From NCBI RefSeq assembly GCF_014203115.1, contig NZ_JACHIJ010000004.1:593566-657565 (forward strand): a DNA stretch of 64,000 nucleotides, given 5' to 3'. The notes under the pieces are model-generated. The model was not told the DNA's origin, searched no databases, and saw only the letters and a list, made by a program, of their open reading frames with translations. The translations under genes were made by a program, and so were the position numbers. Origin of the DNA: Afipia massiliensis (GTDB taxonomy: Bacteria > Pseudomonadota > Alphaproteobacteria > Rhizobiales > Xanthobacteraceae). Numbering within the stretch: position 1 is the stretch's first letter; each line of letters opens with the position of its first letter. Positions 28,152 through 37,010 of the stretch are shown in pieces.

Positions 28152-28389
28152 GACGTCACTCCATTCGCGAAGCTTGCAGGCATTCTGCACCGGTCATTCC
28201 GTCAAAGATCGGTCCAACGAATGACGAAATGAAGATTTCTGAATCGCGATCTCAAACGGCTGTTTCAAAGCGGGAGGCGTCAGGTGCTACGCACTAACTT
28301 GCGTCCTCGCCGGTCCCGACACTTGCCGAGACCTCCGCGCGTATCTAACTTTCGTAAAGTTTTCTTGCGGTTATTCCGGAGGCTGCCCC

Positions 28390-29142
28390 ATGCTTGACGC
28401 CGCATACAAGGCGTTATCCCAGATCCTGTCGCCGCCGATGCGCTCCATCCTGTGGAAGTCGGTCGGCCTGGCGTTGGTGCTGATCGTCGCAGCCGCAGTG
28501 GCGCTGCAACGGCTGTTGAGCTGGCTCGCCGGGTCGGGAGAGGTTTGGGCGGAAACGATGGTCGGCTCCGACTATCACATGCTGATCAACATTCTCGCAT
28601 GGATCGTCTCGATCGCGGCCGGTCTCGGCATCGTGGTCGGCGCGGTGTTCCTGATGCCCGCGATCACCTCGCTGGTCGCCAGCGTGTTCGTCGATGACGT
28701 CGCCGACATTGTCGAGCGCGAGCACTATCCTGCGGAAAAGCCGGGCGTCGCGCTGCCGGTCGGCCGCGCCATCACCGAAGGCTCAAAGACGGCGCTGCTG
28801 ACCATTCTGGTGTATCTGATCGCGCTGCCGTTCGTCTTGATTGCCGGCGCGGGCTTCATCGTGTTCTTCATCGCCACGGCATGGTTGCTTGGCCGCGAGT
28901 ATTTCGAACTCGCCGCGATGCGCTTCCGCACGCCGGAAGAAGCCAAGATCATGCGTAAACAAAACAGCGCCACCGTGTTCGCGGCGGGACTGTTCATCGC
29001 GGCGTTCGTGTCGATCCCGATTGTGAATCTGGCGACGCCACTGTTCGGCATGGCCTTCATGGTCCACATGCACAAGCGGCTGTCGGGGCCGCGGCCCGAA
29101 CTGATCGAGCCGGCGCGTAAAACCGGTGTGACGGCGGTTTGA
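28390..29142 (+). CDS. EI24 domain-containing (CysZ-like) membrane protein
   Basis: 250 residues with four to five membrane helices: LALVLIVAAAVALQRLLSWL, ILAWIVSIAAGLGIVVGAVF, TILVYLIALPFVLIAGAGFI and FAAGLFIAAFVSIPIVNLA. The NLATPLFGMAFMVHMHKRL end and YFELAAMRFR loop fit the EI24/CysZ family. CysZ is a sulfate channel for cysteine synthesis, but no sulfur genes are nearby and many EI24 proteins are of unknown role. GGAGG lies 9 bases before ATG. It converges on nth across a REP palindrome. Confidence 0.87.
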   Translation: MLDAAYKALSQILSPPMRSILWKSVGLALVLIVAAAVALQRLLSWLAGSGEVWAETMVGSDYHMLINILAWIVSIAAGLGIVVGAVFLMPAITSLVASVFVDDVADIVEREHYPAEKPGVALPVGRAITEGSKTALLTILVYLIALPFVLIAGAGFIVFFIATAWLLGREYFELAAMRFRTPEEAKIMRKQNSATVFAAGLFIAAFVSIPIVNLATPLFGMAFMVHMHKRLSGPRPELIEPARKTGVTAV

Positions 29143-29152
29143 CCACTTGCCT

Positions 29153-29183
29153 CGTCATGCCCGGGCTTGTCCCGGGCATGACG
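29153..29183. repeat. REP palindrome between convergent EI24 and nth genes
   Basis: CGTCATGCCCGGG / CCCGGGCATGACG, perfect 13 bp arms around CTTGT, 17 bp from the nth stop. Probably serves as a bidirectional terminator. Confidence 0.85.
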
Positions 29184-29199
29184 AACTATAGAATTGAGT

Positions 29200-29961
29200 T
29201 CACACCGTCTTCTCCGGCCACCGGCACAGATCGTTGATCAAACACACCTCGCAGCGCGGCTTGCGCGCGACGCACGTATAGCGCCCGTGCAGGATCAGCC
29301 AGTGATGCGCGTGACGCGCGAATTCCGGCGGCACGATCTTCAGCAGTCCCAGTTCGACGACGAGCGGCGTCTTGCCGGGCGCCAGACCCGTGCGATTGCC
29401 GACGCGAAACAGATGGGTGTCCACCGCAATGGTTGACTCGCCGAACGCGATGTTGAGCACGACATTGGCGGTCTTGCGGCCGACGCCGGGGAGCGCCTCC
29501 AGCGCCTCGCGATCGTGCGGCACTTTGCTCCCGTGCAGCGCGATCAACTGCTCCGACAGCGCGATGACATTCCTGGCCTTGGTGCGATACAGACCGATGG
29601 TCTTGATATAATTGCGCACCCGCTCCTCGCCGAGCGCCACCATTTTTTCCGGCGTGTCGGCGACCGGAAACAGATGACGCGTCGCCTTGTTGACGCCGAC
29701 GTCGGTCGCCTGCGCCGACAGCGCGACCGCCACCAGAAGCGTGTAGGGATTGAGATGTTCCAGCTCGCCCTTCGGCTCGGGATTGGCCGCACGAAAGCGG
29801 CTGAAGACCTCCACCACTTCGGCATGGGTCCAAGGCTTGAACTTTATCGGCTTGGGCTTCGAAAGTTTGGGCTTCGCTAATTTGGGAATCCGCTTCACCG
29901 GCACAGCCGCACGCGCCTTCGGCTGGGATTTTGAACGGGACGTGATCGTCTTTTTCGCCAT
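29200..29961 (-). CDS. nth: Endonuclease III
   Basis: 253 residues from ATG 29961. A Lys/Pro-rich N-terminal extension (about 1-45, KLAKPKLSKPKPIKFKPW) precedes the catalytic core. The helix-hairpin-helix LPGVGRKTANVVL carries the catalytic Lys, VDTHLFRVGNRTGL the catalytic Asp, and CVARKPRCEVCLINDLC the C-x6-C-x2-C-x5-C [4Fe-4S] cluster. It removes oxidised pyrimidines and nicks abasic sites in base excision repair. In-frame starts further upstream overlap the divergent DUF2244 gene and are rejected. Confidence 0.95.
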   Translation of the reverse strand: MAKKTITSRSKSQPKARAAVPVKRIPKLAKPKLSKPKPIKFKPWTHAEVVEVFSRFRAANPEPKGELEHLNPYTLLVAVALSAQATDVGVNKATRHLFPVADTPEKMVALGEERVRNYIKTIGLYRTKARNVIALSEQLIALHGSKVPHDREALEALPGVGRKTANVVLNIAFGESTIAVDTHLFRVGNRTGLAPGKTPLVVELGLLKIVPPEFARHAHHWLILHGRYTCVARKPRCEVCLINDLCRWPEKTV

Positions 29962-29974
29962 GATCCCGGTATAG

Positions 29975-30019
29975 GCATGATCCCGAAACGAGGAAACCGG
30001 TTTTCGGAAGCGATCATGC
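29975..30019. repeat. GCATGATC-type intergenic palindrome
   Basis: GCATGATCCCGAAA ... TTTTCGGAAGCGATCATGC forms an imperfect hairpin with a central GAAACCGG. This resembles a dispersed palindrome found in many Rhizobiales intergenic regions (recollection, not searched). It lies between the divergent starts of nth and the DUF2244 gene. Confidence 0.7.
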
Positions 30020-30042
30020 CCGAAATGCGCTAGAGTGATCTC

Positions 30043-30567
30043 ATGGATGAGCGCAACCATTTCGATCCCCAGCCCATCGCGGACACGCCGCTGTTCTGCG
30101 CGCGGCTGACGCCGCATCGCTCGCTCAGCCGCGGCGGGTTTATCGCGCTGATGGCGTTCGTCACCGTGGTCAGTTTCGCGGCGGGCGTCATGTTCCTGAT
30201 GATGGGCGCGTGGCCGGTGTTCGCTTTTTTCGCGCTCAACGCCCTGATCATCTACTGGGCGTTCAAGGTGAACTTCCGCCGCGCCGCCGCCACCGAGGAC
30301 ATTCTCGTCACGCCTTATGAAATCCGCGTCCGCCGCGTCAGCCATCGCGGTCATGTCGTCGAATGGACGCTCAATCCGCTGTGGGTCCGGCTTGAGCAGA
30401 AGGCTCACGCCGAGTTCGGCATCGAGAAGCTCTATCTGGTCTCACGCGGCCGCCGTCTCTCCATCGGCAGCTTTCTCGGGCCGGAGGAAAAAGCCAGCTT
30501 TTCCACGGCGTTACGGGAGGCGCTCCAGGCCGCCAACCGCGGACCGACCTACAATCCGGTGACCTGA
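30043..30567 (+). CDS. DUF2244 domain-containing membrane protein
   Basis: 174 residues. HRSLSRGGFIALMAFVTVVS and FLMMGAWPVFAFFALNALIIYWAFKVNFRRA are the two adjacent transmembrane helices, followed by a cytoplasmic beta domain (EWTLNPLWVRLEQK, LYLVSRGRRLSIGSFLGPEEK). This is DUF2244, a conserved alphaproteobacterial family often found near cytochrome oxidase or nth; its function is not established. The context with nth and the Ada-type gene may only reflect conserved order. Confidence 0.88.
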   Translation: MDERNHFDPQPIADTPLFCARLTPHRSLSRGGFIALMAFVTVVSFAAGVMFLMMGAWPVFAFFALNALIIYWAFKVNFRRAAATEDILVTPYEIRVRRVSHRGHVVEWTLNPLWVRLEQKAHAEFGIEKLYLVSRGRRLSIGSFLGPEEKASFSTALREALQAANRGPTYNPVT

Positions 30568-30643
30568 TCCGGAAACGGGTGGTTGCGCCAGCACCAGCGG
30601 CCTACATCCGGATCATGATGGACACCGCATAACGGACGCCGCC

Positions 30644-31570
30644 ATGATGACCACCGCCAACATACCTGCGATGAAATCCATGCTCCCCGATCTGCAGCTC
30701 GCAAAACCGTCCAAGCAGGGCGCGGCCTTGCGCGACTACGATTCGGTGCGCCGCGCCATCGGATTCATTTCCGAGCAGTGGCGCACGCAGCCGACCATCG
30801 AGGCGATGGCCGACGCCGCGCATCTGACGCCGGACGAGTTGCATCATCTGTTCCGACGCTGGGCCGGGCTGACGCCGAAGGACTTCATGCAGGCGCTAAC
30901 GCTCGACCATGCCAAGCGCCTGTTGCGCGATTCCGCCAGCGTGCTCGATGCCGCCTATGATTCCGGTCTCTCCGGTCCGGGACGGCTGCATGATCTGTTC
31001 GTGACCCACGAGGCGATGTCGCCGGGCGAATGGAAGAAGGGCGGCGAAGGCATGACGCTGCGCTACGGCTTCCATCCCTCGCCGTTCGGCATGGCGATCG
31101 TGATCGCCAGCGAGCGCGGCCTTGCGGGTCTGGCATTCGCGGATGAAGGCGAGGAAATGCCGGCGCTGGCCGACATGCAGCGGCGCTGGCCGCTCGCGAC
31201 CTACATCGAATCGTTTGCCGAGACCGCGCCGTTCGCGAAACGGATTTTCGATTCCTCGCAATGGCGCGCGGACCAGCCGCTGCGCGTGGTGCTGATCGGC
31301 ACCGACTTCGAGGTCCGGGTCTGGGAAACGCTGCTGAAGATTCCGATGGGCCGCGCCACCACCTATTCGGATGTCGCCTGCAAGATTTCCTCGCCGAAAG
31401 CGTCGCGCGCGGTTGGCGCAGCGGTCGGCCGGAATCCGGTCTCGTTCGTGGTGCCGTGTCACCGCGTGATCGGCAAGAGCGGCGCTCTCACCGGCTATCA
31501 CTGGGGCATCACGCGCAAGCGCGCGATGCTCGGCTGGGAAAGCGGACAAGCGGCGGGGCTGACCGCCTAA
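30644..31570 (+). CDS. AraC-HTH / O6-methylguanine-DNA methyltransferase (Ada-like, lacking the N-terminal Cys domain)
   Basis: 308 residues. An AraC-type HTH (about 35-125; TIEAMADAAHLTPDELHHLF, then RRWAGLTPKDFMQALTLDHA) is fused to a methyltransferase core (about 140-300) with the active site VVPCHRVIG (Cys272) and LLKIPMGRATTYSDVA. It repairs O6-methylguanine by suicidal transfer to Cys272. The Ada N-terminal zinc/phosphotriester domain, which senses methylphosphotriesters in E. coli Ada, is missing, so this is the shorter fusion frequent in alphaproteobacteria. Confidence 0.9.
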   Translation: MMTTANIPAMKSMLPDLQLAKPSKQGAALRDYDSVRRAIGFISEQWRTQPTIEAMADAAHLTPDELHHLFRRWAGLTPKDFMQALTLDHAKRLLRDSASVLDAAYDSGLSGPGRLHDLFVTHEAMSPGEWKKGGEGMTLRYGFHPSPFGMAIVIASERGLAGLAFADEGEEMPALADMQRRWPLATYIESFAETAPFAKRIFDSSQWRADQPLRVVLIGTDFEVRVWETLLKIPMGRATTYSDVACKISSPKASRAVGAAVGRNPVSFVVPCHRVIGKSGALTGYHWGITRKRAMLGWESGQAAGLTA

Positions 31571-31574
31571 TCCA

Positions 31575-32195
31575 TCACGCCAGATCTTCCACCGACGCCA
31601 CCGTGGCATCCGCGTTAAGCCGGTAGACCACCGGCGCGCCGGTGCCGAGCTCGCGCTTCAGAATCTGCTCCGGCGTCAGCTTTTCCAGCACCATGATCAG
31701 CGCGCGCAGCGAATTGCCGTGCGCCGCCACCAGCGTGCGCTGGCCGCGCAGCACCGACGGCAGGATCTCCTGCACATAATAGGGAAGCGTGCGCGCCAGC
31801 GTATCCTTCAGGCTTTCGCCACCCGGAGGCGGCACGTCGTAGGACCGCCGCCAGATCAGCACCTGCTCCTCGCCCCACTTGGCGCGGGCGTCATCCTTGT
31901 TGAGGCCGGACAGGTCGCCGTAGTCGCGCTCGTTCAGTGCGAGATGACGCGTGATCGGAATCCCGGTCTGGCCCATTTCCTTGAGCGCGAGATCAAGCGT
32001 GTGCTGTGCGCGTGTCAGCACCGAGGTGAAGGCGACATCGAACGTCAGCCCCTGCTCTTTGAGCTTGCGGCCGGCGGCGACGGCTTCCTTGACGCCGAGC
32101 TCGGTCAGGCCAGGGTCCTTCCAGCCGGTGAAAAGATTCTTCAGATTCCATTCGCTCTGGCCGTGACGCACGAGGACGAGAAGACGGTCGCTCAT
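31575..32195 (-). CDS. gpmA: 2,3-bisphosphoglycerate-dependent phosphoglycerate mutase
   Basis: 206 residues. [14 protein letters not shown] (phospho-His11), [28 protein letters not shown] and [19 protein letters not shown] (second catalytic His) are GpmA signatures. It interconverts 3- and 2-phosphoglycerate in glycolysis and gluconeogenesis. The protein is shorter than the 250-residue E. coli enzyme, as usual in alphaproteobacteria. It follows dapB by 27 bp on the same strand and converges on the Ada-like gene with a 4 bp gap. Confidence 0.95.
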   Translation of the reverse strand: MSDRLLVLVRHGQSEWNLKNLFTGWKDPGLTELGVKEAVAAGRKLKEQGLTFDVAFTSVLTRAQHTLDLALKEMGQTGIPITRHLALNERDYGDLSGLNKDDARAKWGEEQVLIWRRSYDVPPPGGESLKDTLARTLPYYVQEILPSVLRGQRTLVAAHGNSLRALIMVLEKLTPEQILKRELGTGAPVVYRLNADATVASVEDLA

Positions 32196-32222
32196 TCTTT
32201 CAGTTCCAACTCTTTCAGGATG

Positions 32223-33038
32223 TCAGTTGCTGCTGAGACCGAGCACGTCGGTCATCGAATAATGTCCGGGCTTCTTGCCCTGCGCCCACATCGCCGCCTT
32301 CAGCGCGCCGCGCGCAAAGATCATGCGATCCTCCGACTTGTGCGCAAGCTCGATGCGTTCATAGGGACCGGCGAAGATCACCGTATGATCGCCGGTGGCG
32401 GTGCCGCCGCGCAGCGTGGCGAATCCGATGTCGCCCGGATTGCGCGCGCCGGTATATCCATCGCGCGAGCGGACCGAGCGCTGCGCGAGATCGATGCCGC
32501 GGCCGTCCGCCGCCGCCTGCCCGAGCAGGTAGGCGGTGCCCGACGGCGCATCGATTTTCTGCCGGTGATGCATTTCGAGAATCTCGATGTCGAAATCCTC
32601 ATCGAGCGACTTCGACACCTGCTTCACCAGCGCGGCCAAGAGATTGACGCCGAGGCTCATGTTGCCGGACTGCACGACGATGGCCTGCGAGGTCACGCTC
32701 TTGATGACCGCGTTGTCCGACGCCGACAGGCCGGTGGTGCCGATGACGTGGACGATGCCGCGCTGGGCGGCAATGGCGACATTGGCGATGGTCGCGGCGG
32801 GAACGGTGAAATCGAGAATGCCGTCGGCGTTCTTCGACAGGGTCCAGAGGTCGCCGGAGAGCTCGACGCCGTTGGCGGGAAGCCCCGCGAGCACGCCAGC
32901 ATCCTGGCCCAGGAGGTCAGAGCCCGGCGCTTCCAGCGCCCCGGCCAGCGTGACGCCCTCCGTCTCGGCAATGGCGCGGATCAGGGTCCGGCCCATCCGG
33001 CCCCCGGCTCCAGCAACGATCAGGCGCATATCGGCCAT
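32223..33038 (-). CDS. dapB: 4-hydroxy-tetrahydrodipicolinate reductase
   Basis: 271 residues. The NAD(P)-binding loop is [33 protein letters not shown] and the catalytic motif [19 protein letters not shown] (His pair and Lys) are intact. DapB reduces the DapA product in the lysine/meso-diaminopimelate pathway, feeding peptidoglycan. It forms a two-gene unit with gpmA, an arrangement seen in Bradyrhizobium. Confidence 0.96.
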   Translation of the reverse strand: MADMRLIVAGAGGRMGRTLIRAIAETEGVTLAGALEAPGSDLLGQDAGVLAGLPANGVELSGDLWTLSKNADGILDFTVPAATIANVAIAAQRGIVHVIGTTGLSASDNAVIKSVTSQAIVVQSGNMSLGVNLLAALVKQVSKSLDEDFDIEILEMHHRQKIDAPSGTAYLLGQAAADGRGIDLAQRSVRSRDGYTGARNPGDIGFATLRGGTATGDHTVIFAGPYERIELAHKSEDRMIFARGALKAAMWAQGKKPGHYSMTDVLGLSSN

Positions 33039-33216
33039 TTCCAGCCCTCAAAACCCGTTTCAGAACTTGCTTTGGCGGTATAGCGGCGCGGGGCCACGGC
33101 GGCAACCGCAGCCTCCCGGCGCGGCTGCCTGCCTTGCGCGGCTGGACAGCCCTGTCGGGAGTCATGCAAGGGTCACGCGACGGACCTATTGAGGGACACC
33201 CCGAAGGAAACCACCC

Positions 33217-34209
33217 ATGCGCATGCTCCCTGCCGTCTCTGCCGCGATGCTTATGATCGCAACTTCATTTTTGCCCGCATCGGCGGCGGAGCGGATCGGC
33301 GGCGACAACGCGTTCTCGTTCGTGGCGCTCGGCGACATGCCCTACAATCTGCCGGACGACTACGCGAAGTTCGACCGGCTGATCGCCGCGGTCAACGCGC
33401 TGAAGCCGGCCTTCACCCTGCACATGGGCGACATCAAGTCCGGCGCGCTGCCGTGTAGCGACGAGGTTCTCAAGACATCCTACGACCAGATCCAGACGTT
33501 CGAAGGCGCGCTGGTCTACACCATCGGCGACAACGAGTGGATCGACTGCCATCGCAAGGCCGCGGGCGGCTTCAATCCGCGCGAGCGGCTCATGAAGCTG
33601 CGCGAGATGTTTTTCGCGACCCCGGCGAAATCGCTCGGCAAGACGCCACTCGATGTGGAGAGCCAGGCGTTGCTGATGCCGGAATATTCAACCTACGTGG
33701 AGAACACGCGCTTTTCGAAGAACGGCGTGATGTTCCTGACGGCGAATGTGCCGGGCTCCAACAACGGCTTCGAGGCGCATGACCCTGAAGCGGTGACGGA
33801 GTTTTTCGCGCGCGACAAGGCCAATGTCGCCTGGATCGAAGCGAGCTTCGCCAAGGCAAAGGCCGACAACGCCAGGGCGGTGGTGCTGTTCATGCAGGCG
33901 GAGTTCAACGAGGCGCGATTCCCGAACGGCGCAATGCCGCGTCAGTCCGGCTTTACCAGAATGCTCGACGCGATCGAGGCGGGGGCGACGAGCTTCGGCA
34001 AACCCGTGCTGCTGATCCACGGCGACGAACACTATTTTTCGATCGCGCCGCTGCGCAACAGCAAGGGCAAGCCGATCCCCGGCGTCAACAAGCTGATGGT
34101 TTACGGCGACAAACTGATCCACGCCGTGCGCGTGCTGGTCGATCCCGACAGCAGCCACGTGTTCGGATTCGTGCCGCTAATCGTCCCTGAAAACGGAATG
34201 GGGAAGTAG
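33217..34209 (+). CDS. Secreted metallophosphoesterase-like protein
   Basis: 330 residues with a signal peptide (1-24, MRMLPAVSAAMLMIATSFLPASAA). Calcineurin-like metal motifs occur in order: VALGDMPYN, LHMGDIKSG, YTIGDNEWIDC (in place of GNH(E/D)) and LIHGDEHYFS (GDxHx). This supports a periplasmic phosphoesterase fold with one altered motif. Substrate unknown. It is divergent from dapB; its 3' side ends in a REP-like palindrome. Confidence 0.8.
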   Translation: MRMLPAVSAAMLMIATSFLPASAAERIGGDNAFSFVALGDMPYNLPDDYAKFDRLIAAVNALKPAFTLHMGDIKSGALPCSDEVLKTSYDQIQTFEGALVYTIGDNEWIDCHRKAAGGFNPRERLMKLREMFFATPAKSLGKTPLDVESQALLMPEYSTYVENTRFSKNGVMFLTANVPGSNNGFEAHDPEAVTEFFARDKANVAWIEASFAKAKADNARAVVLFMQAEFNEARFPNGAMPRQSGFTRMLDAIEAGATSFGKPVLLIHGDEHYFSIAPLRNSKGKPIPGVNKLMVYGDKLIHAVRVLVDPDSSHVFGFVPLIVPENGMGK

Positions 34210-34227
34210 GCTGGATAACCTTTCTCT

Positions 34228-34297
34228 CCGCTCATTCCCGCGCAAGCGGGAATCCAGTCCTTTGACTCTGGGTCCCCGCTTTCGCGGGGACGAGCGG
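34228..34297. repeat. Double-hairpin intergenic repeat
   Basis: Two hairpins, ATTCCCGC GCAA GCGGGAAT and GTCCCCGC TTTC GCGGGGAC, enclosed by CCGCTC/GAGCGG. It lies between convergent genes (metallophosphoesterase and DUF1330) and may terminate both. Confidence 0.75.
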
Positions 34298-34328
34298 AAA
34301 AGAACGCAGTTCGATTCAAACAGCCTGC

Positions 34329-34634
34329 TCAGGGCTGCGGGCCGTCGTAGCCTTCGATGATAACGATCTCGCCCTTGGAATGCGGGGCGCGTTTGGCGAT
34401 CAGATCGGCATATTCCGGCGAGCGGTAGCAGGCCAGCGCGGTCTCATAGTCCTTGAACTCGATCACGACGTTGCGCGAGCGCGCCGGTCCTTCATGGGCT
34501 TCATGGATGCCGCCGCGCACCAGAAACTTCGCGCCGTACTTCTTGAACACCGCGCCATTGTGCGCGACGTAATCCCTTTTATAGGCCTCGAGGTCGTGAA
34601 CATCGATGCGTGCGATCCAGTAACCCTTGGGCAT
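34329..34634 (-). CDS. DUF1330 domain-containing protein
   Basis: 101 residues. MPKGYWIARIDVHDLEAYKR, YVAHNGAVFKKYGAKFLVRG and RNVVIEFKDYETALACYRSPEY match DUF1330, a small dimeric alpha-beta barrel fold. The ribosome binding site AAGGAGA is 8 bases before the ATG. The biochemical role is unknown. A REP-like repeat separates it from pyrF. Confidence 0.9.
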   Translation of the reverse strand: MPKGYWIARIDVHDLEAYKRDYVAHNGAVFKKYGAKFLVRGGIHEAHEGPARSRNVVIEFKDYETALACYRSPEYADLIAKRAPHSKGEIVIIEGYDGPQP

Positions 34635-34666
34635 CTGCGTCTCCTTTTGGTTTAATCCCTATTCTT

Positions 34667-34750
34667 GTCATGGCCGGGCGTCGTCCCGGCCATCCACGTC
34701 TGGACTGCATCAGAAAGACGTGGATGCCCGGAACAAGTCCGGGCATGACG
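34667..34750. repeat. REP-like inverted repeat (GTCATGGCCGGG type)
   Basis: Outer arms GTCATGGCCGGGCG / CCGGGCATGAC and inner CCACGTCT / AGACGTGG. It lies between pyrF and the downstream DUF1330 gene, both on the minus strand. Confidence 0.8.
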
Positions 34751-34780
34751 ACCGAATATGTCGGGCTGAAGTGCCACTGA

Positions 34781-35488
34781 TCAGCCGCCGGCCTGAACAA
34801 TCTCGGCGACGATGGCCTCCGCCGCCGCTTTCGGATCGGCGGCTTCCACCACCGGCCGGCCGACCACGAGATAATCCGCGCCCGCCGCGATGGCGCGGCC
34901 CGGCGTCATGATGCGCTTCTGGTCACCCACCGCGCTGCCGGCGGGACGGATGCCCGGCGTCACCAGCGCCATCTGCGCGCCGACGATGCCGCGCACGGTG
35001 GCCGCCTCTTCGCCGGAACACACCAGCCCATCGATACCGAGCGCCTGCGCCTGCAGCGCGCGCGCCTCGACCAGATCGGAGACGCCGAAGCGAAACCCTG
35101 CCGCGTGCAGGTCGTCGTCGTCGTAGGAGGTGAGCACCGTGACCGCGAGAATTTTCAGGGACGAGCCGCGTGCCTCGGCCGCAGCCTTCATGGTCTGCGG
35201 ATAGGCATGCACCGTCAGGAAGGTTGCGCCAAGTTTGGCGATGCTCTCGACACCTTTCGCAACCGTGTTGCCGATGTCGTGCAGCTTGAGGTCGACGAAA
35301 ACCTTCTTGCCGCGCTCCGCCAGTTTCGGCACCAGCGCAAGCCCGCCGGCATAACCAAGCTGGTAGCCGATCTTGTAGAACGTCACGCTGTCGCCGAGCC
35401 GCGCGATCAGCGCTTCGGCCGCCTCGACGCTGGAGAGATCGAGCGCGACGATCAGCCGGTCGCGGGACTCAACATGGGTGGGCTTCAT
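34781..35488 (-). CDS. pyrF: Orotidine 5'-phosphate decarboxylase
   Basis: 235 residues. [30 protein letters not shown] and the catalytic cluster [15 protein letters not shown] (Asp66, Lys68, Asp71) identify the group I enzyme, which makes UMP in de novo pyrimidine synthesis. [22 protein letters not shown] and DYLVVGRPV form the phosphate-binding end. It follows the FMN reductase gene by 6 bp, so the two are cotranscribed. Confidence 0.96.
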   Translation of the reverse strand: MKPTHVESRDRLIVALDLSSVEAAEALIARLGDSVTFYKIGYQLGYAGGLALVPKLAERGKKVFVDLKLHDIGNTVAKGVESIAKLGATFLTVHAYPQTMKAAAEARGSSLKILAVTVLTSYDDDDLHAAGFRFGVSDLVEARALQAQALGIDGLVCSGEEAATVRGIVGAQMALVTPGIRPAGSAVGDQKRIMTPGRAIAAGADYLVVGRPVVEAADPKAAAEAIVAEIVQAGG

Positions 35489-35494
35489 AACGAC

Positions 35495-36076
35495 TCACAT
35501 CATCTGTTGGGAGGTGTCGATCAACTGGCGCAAGGTCCCGCGCAGCAATTCGGCGTCGGCTGGATCTTTCAGGCGATCCATTTCGTCGAACGCATGACCG
35601 GCGAACGACAGCGCCATCTGTTTCGGCACCACCGTCGCGCCGCAGCCAAGCGCCAGAATCTGGCGCAGCGCCATCAGCACGCGCAGTCCGCCGAATTTTC
35701 CGTCGGACGCCGCGCCGATCGCGAACGCGCGCTCGCGAAATACCTGGCCGAACGTCTCGTTGCGGTCGCGCACCCGCGTCACCCAGTCGATGGCGTTCTT
35801 GAGCAGCGGCGGCACCGATGAATTGTATTCCGGGCTGACGATGAAGACGCCGTGATGCGCGCCGATCATGCGCTTGAGATTGACGGCGTTGGCCGGCACG
35901 CCGGATTTCACTTCAAGGTCGCCGTCGTAGATCGGCAGCGGATAATCGTTGAGCGAGATCAGCGTGACATCGACGTCGAGCAGCGCCAGTTCCTTGACCA
36001 CCACGGCGGCCAGTCGCGCGTTGAACGAGCCTGTGCGCAGCGAACCGGGAATGACGAGGATTTTCAGTGCGGCCAT
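35495..36076 (-). CDS. NADPH-dependent FMN reductase family protein
   Basis: 193 residues, flavodoxin-like fold. KILVIPGSLRTGSFNARLAA is the FMN phosphate-binding loop; GVFIVSPEYNSSVPPLLKNAIDWVTR is the family signature. Such enzymes reduce FMN, quinones, azo dyes or chromate with NAD(P)H in the cytoplasm. The physiological substrate is unknown. Immediately upstream of pyrF on the same strand. Confidence 0.9.
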   Translation of the reverse strand: MAALKILVIPGSLRTGSFNARLAAVVVKELALLDVDVTLISLNDYPLPIYDGDLEVKSGVPANAVNLKRMIGAHHGVFIVSPEYNSSVPPLLKNAIDWVTRVRDRNETFGQVFRERAFAIGAASDGKFGGLRVLMALRQILALGCGATVVPKQMALSFAGHAFDEMDRLKDPADAELLRGTLRQLIDTSQQMM

Positions 36077-36165
36077 GATGTCCCTGTCACCTTCGGACAG
36101 GGCGAAGGCGCGACAGGTTTATAGCTTGGCGGAATTTGAGACGCAAAAGGCGCTGAAGTGCCTTG

Positions 36166-36765
36166 TCAGCCCTTGCGATAAACCCAGACGCGCGCGGGCG
36201 GCAGGTTCATCCAGACCCGCTCGGAAGCCTGGGTGCGGATTCCCGGCAGGGATTTCGGGATCGGAGGCGCCACCGAATAGGTGAACTGGATGAAGGGCGC
36301 ACCCGCTTCCATTTTCAGGAATGCGTCGCGCATCAGCTTCAGGCGAACCAGCATCGGCTTGGTGACAAGCGGCAGGCCGGACACCATCGCGGCGGCGGGC
36401 TCTTTCAGTTCCGCCAGTGTCAGGTCGAGACTATAGGCATCGCCCTGAATCACGGTCGCCTGCGGATAGCGCTCACGCAGCAGCGCGCAGAAGCCCGGAT
36501 CGAATTCCACCAGCACCAGACGCTTCTCGGCGACGCCGTGCGCGATCAGCGCATCGGTGATGGCTCCGGTGCCGGGCCCAAGTTCGATGACAGGTCCGTC
36601 GGAATGCGGATCGACGTAACGCGCGACCGTGCGCGCCAGCGCCTTGCTGGAAGGCATCACCGCGCCCATGTGCAGGGGCTTTTCAATCCAGGAGCGGAGG
36701 AAGCGAACCTCGTCGTCGAGACGAAGCGGCTTTTTCAACGCACGCACAGTGGACTGGGGAGCCAT
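36166..36765 (-). CDS. SAM-dependent methyltransferase, phospholipid N-methyltransferase (PmtA)-like
   Basis: 199 residues from ATG 36765, chosen for its GGAAG ribosome binding site; an upstream in-frame ATG at 36837 reads into the leader. LRSWIEKPLHMGAVMPSSKAL, motif I VIELGPGTGAITDALIAHG, LVLVEFDPGFCALLRERYP and VSGLPLVTKPM match the rhizobial PmtA/KsgA-like group that methylates phosphatidylethanolamine toward phosphatidylcholine. The exact substrate is inferred. A composite two-hairpin repeat lies between it and dnaJ. Confidence 0.8.
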   Translation of the reverse strand: MAPQSTVRALKKPLRLDDEVRFLRSWIEKPLHMGAVMPSSKALARTVARYVDPHSDGPVIELGPGTGAITDALIAHGVAEKRLVLVEFDPGFCALLRERYPQATVIQGDAYSLDLTLAELKEPAAAMVSGLPLVTKPMLVRLKLMRDAFLKMEAGAPFIQFTYSVAPPIPKSLPGIRTQASERVWMNLPPARVWVYRKG

Positions 36766-36858
36766 GATACTTCCAAAGGAGCCCGGGGACGGGCGAGGCG
36801 TCAAATTTCCTTCACAAATGGGTATAGACGCAAGCAAAAAGCGTCAAGGACGCTGGCC

Positions 36859-37010
36859 AGTGTCCCGAATCCGAAGTTCGCTAGGTTTCGCAGCGAGTTC
36901 CGTAGCGAACTTCGGATTCAAAGGGACACCGGAAACTATGATTCTAGTGATCCTTTGGGTCTGACATTTGTAAAAGTGCCTGCGGACGATCCGATACGAA
37001 TGGATCACTA
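36859..37010. repeat. Composite two-hairpin repeat, copy 1
   Basis: Hairpin A (36859-36929): AGTGTCCCGAATCCGAAGTT..., closing with AACTTCGGATTC and GGGACAC. Spacer: GGAAACTATGATTCTAGTG. Hairpin B (36945-37010): TAGTGATCC ... GGATCACTA. It lies upstream of the pmtA-like gene, and the last three bases (CTA, minus TAG) are the dnaJ stop codon. Copies 2 and 3 have the same plan. Confidence 0.88.

Noticed and set aside
26169..28232. 687-codon open frame antisense to the RTX glycosidase
   Set aside because: Its sequence is the repetitive complement of RTX repeats, with no domain and no ribosome binding site.
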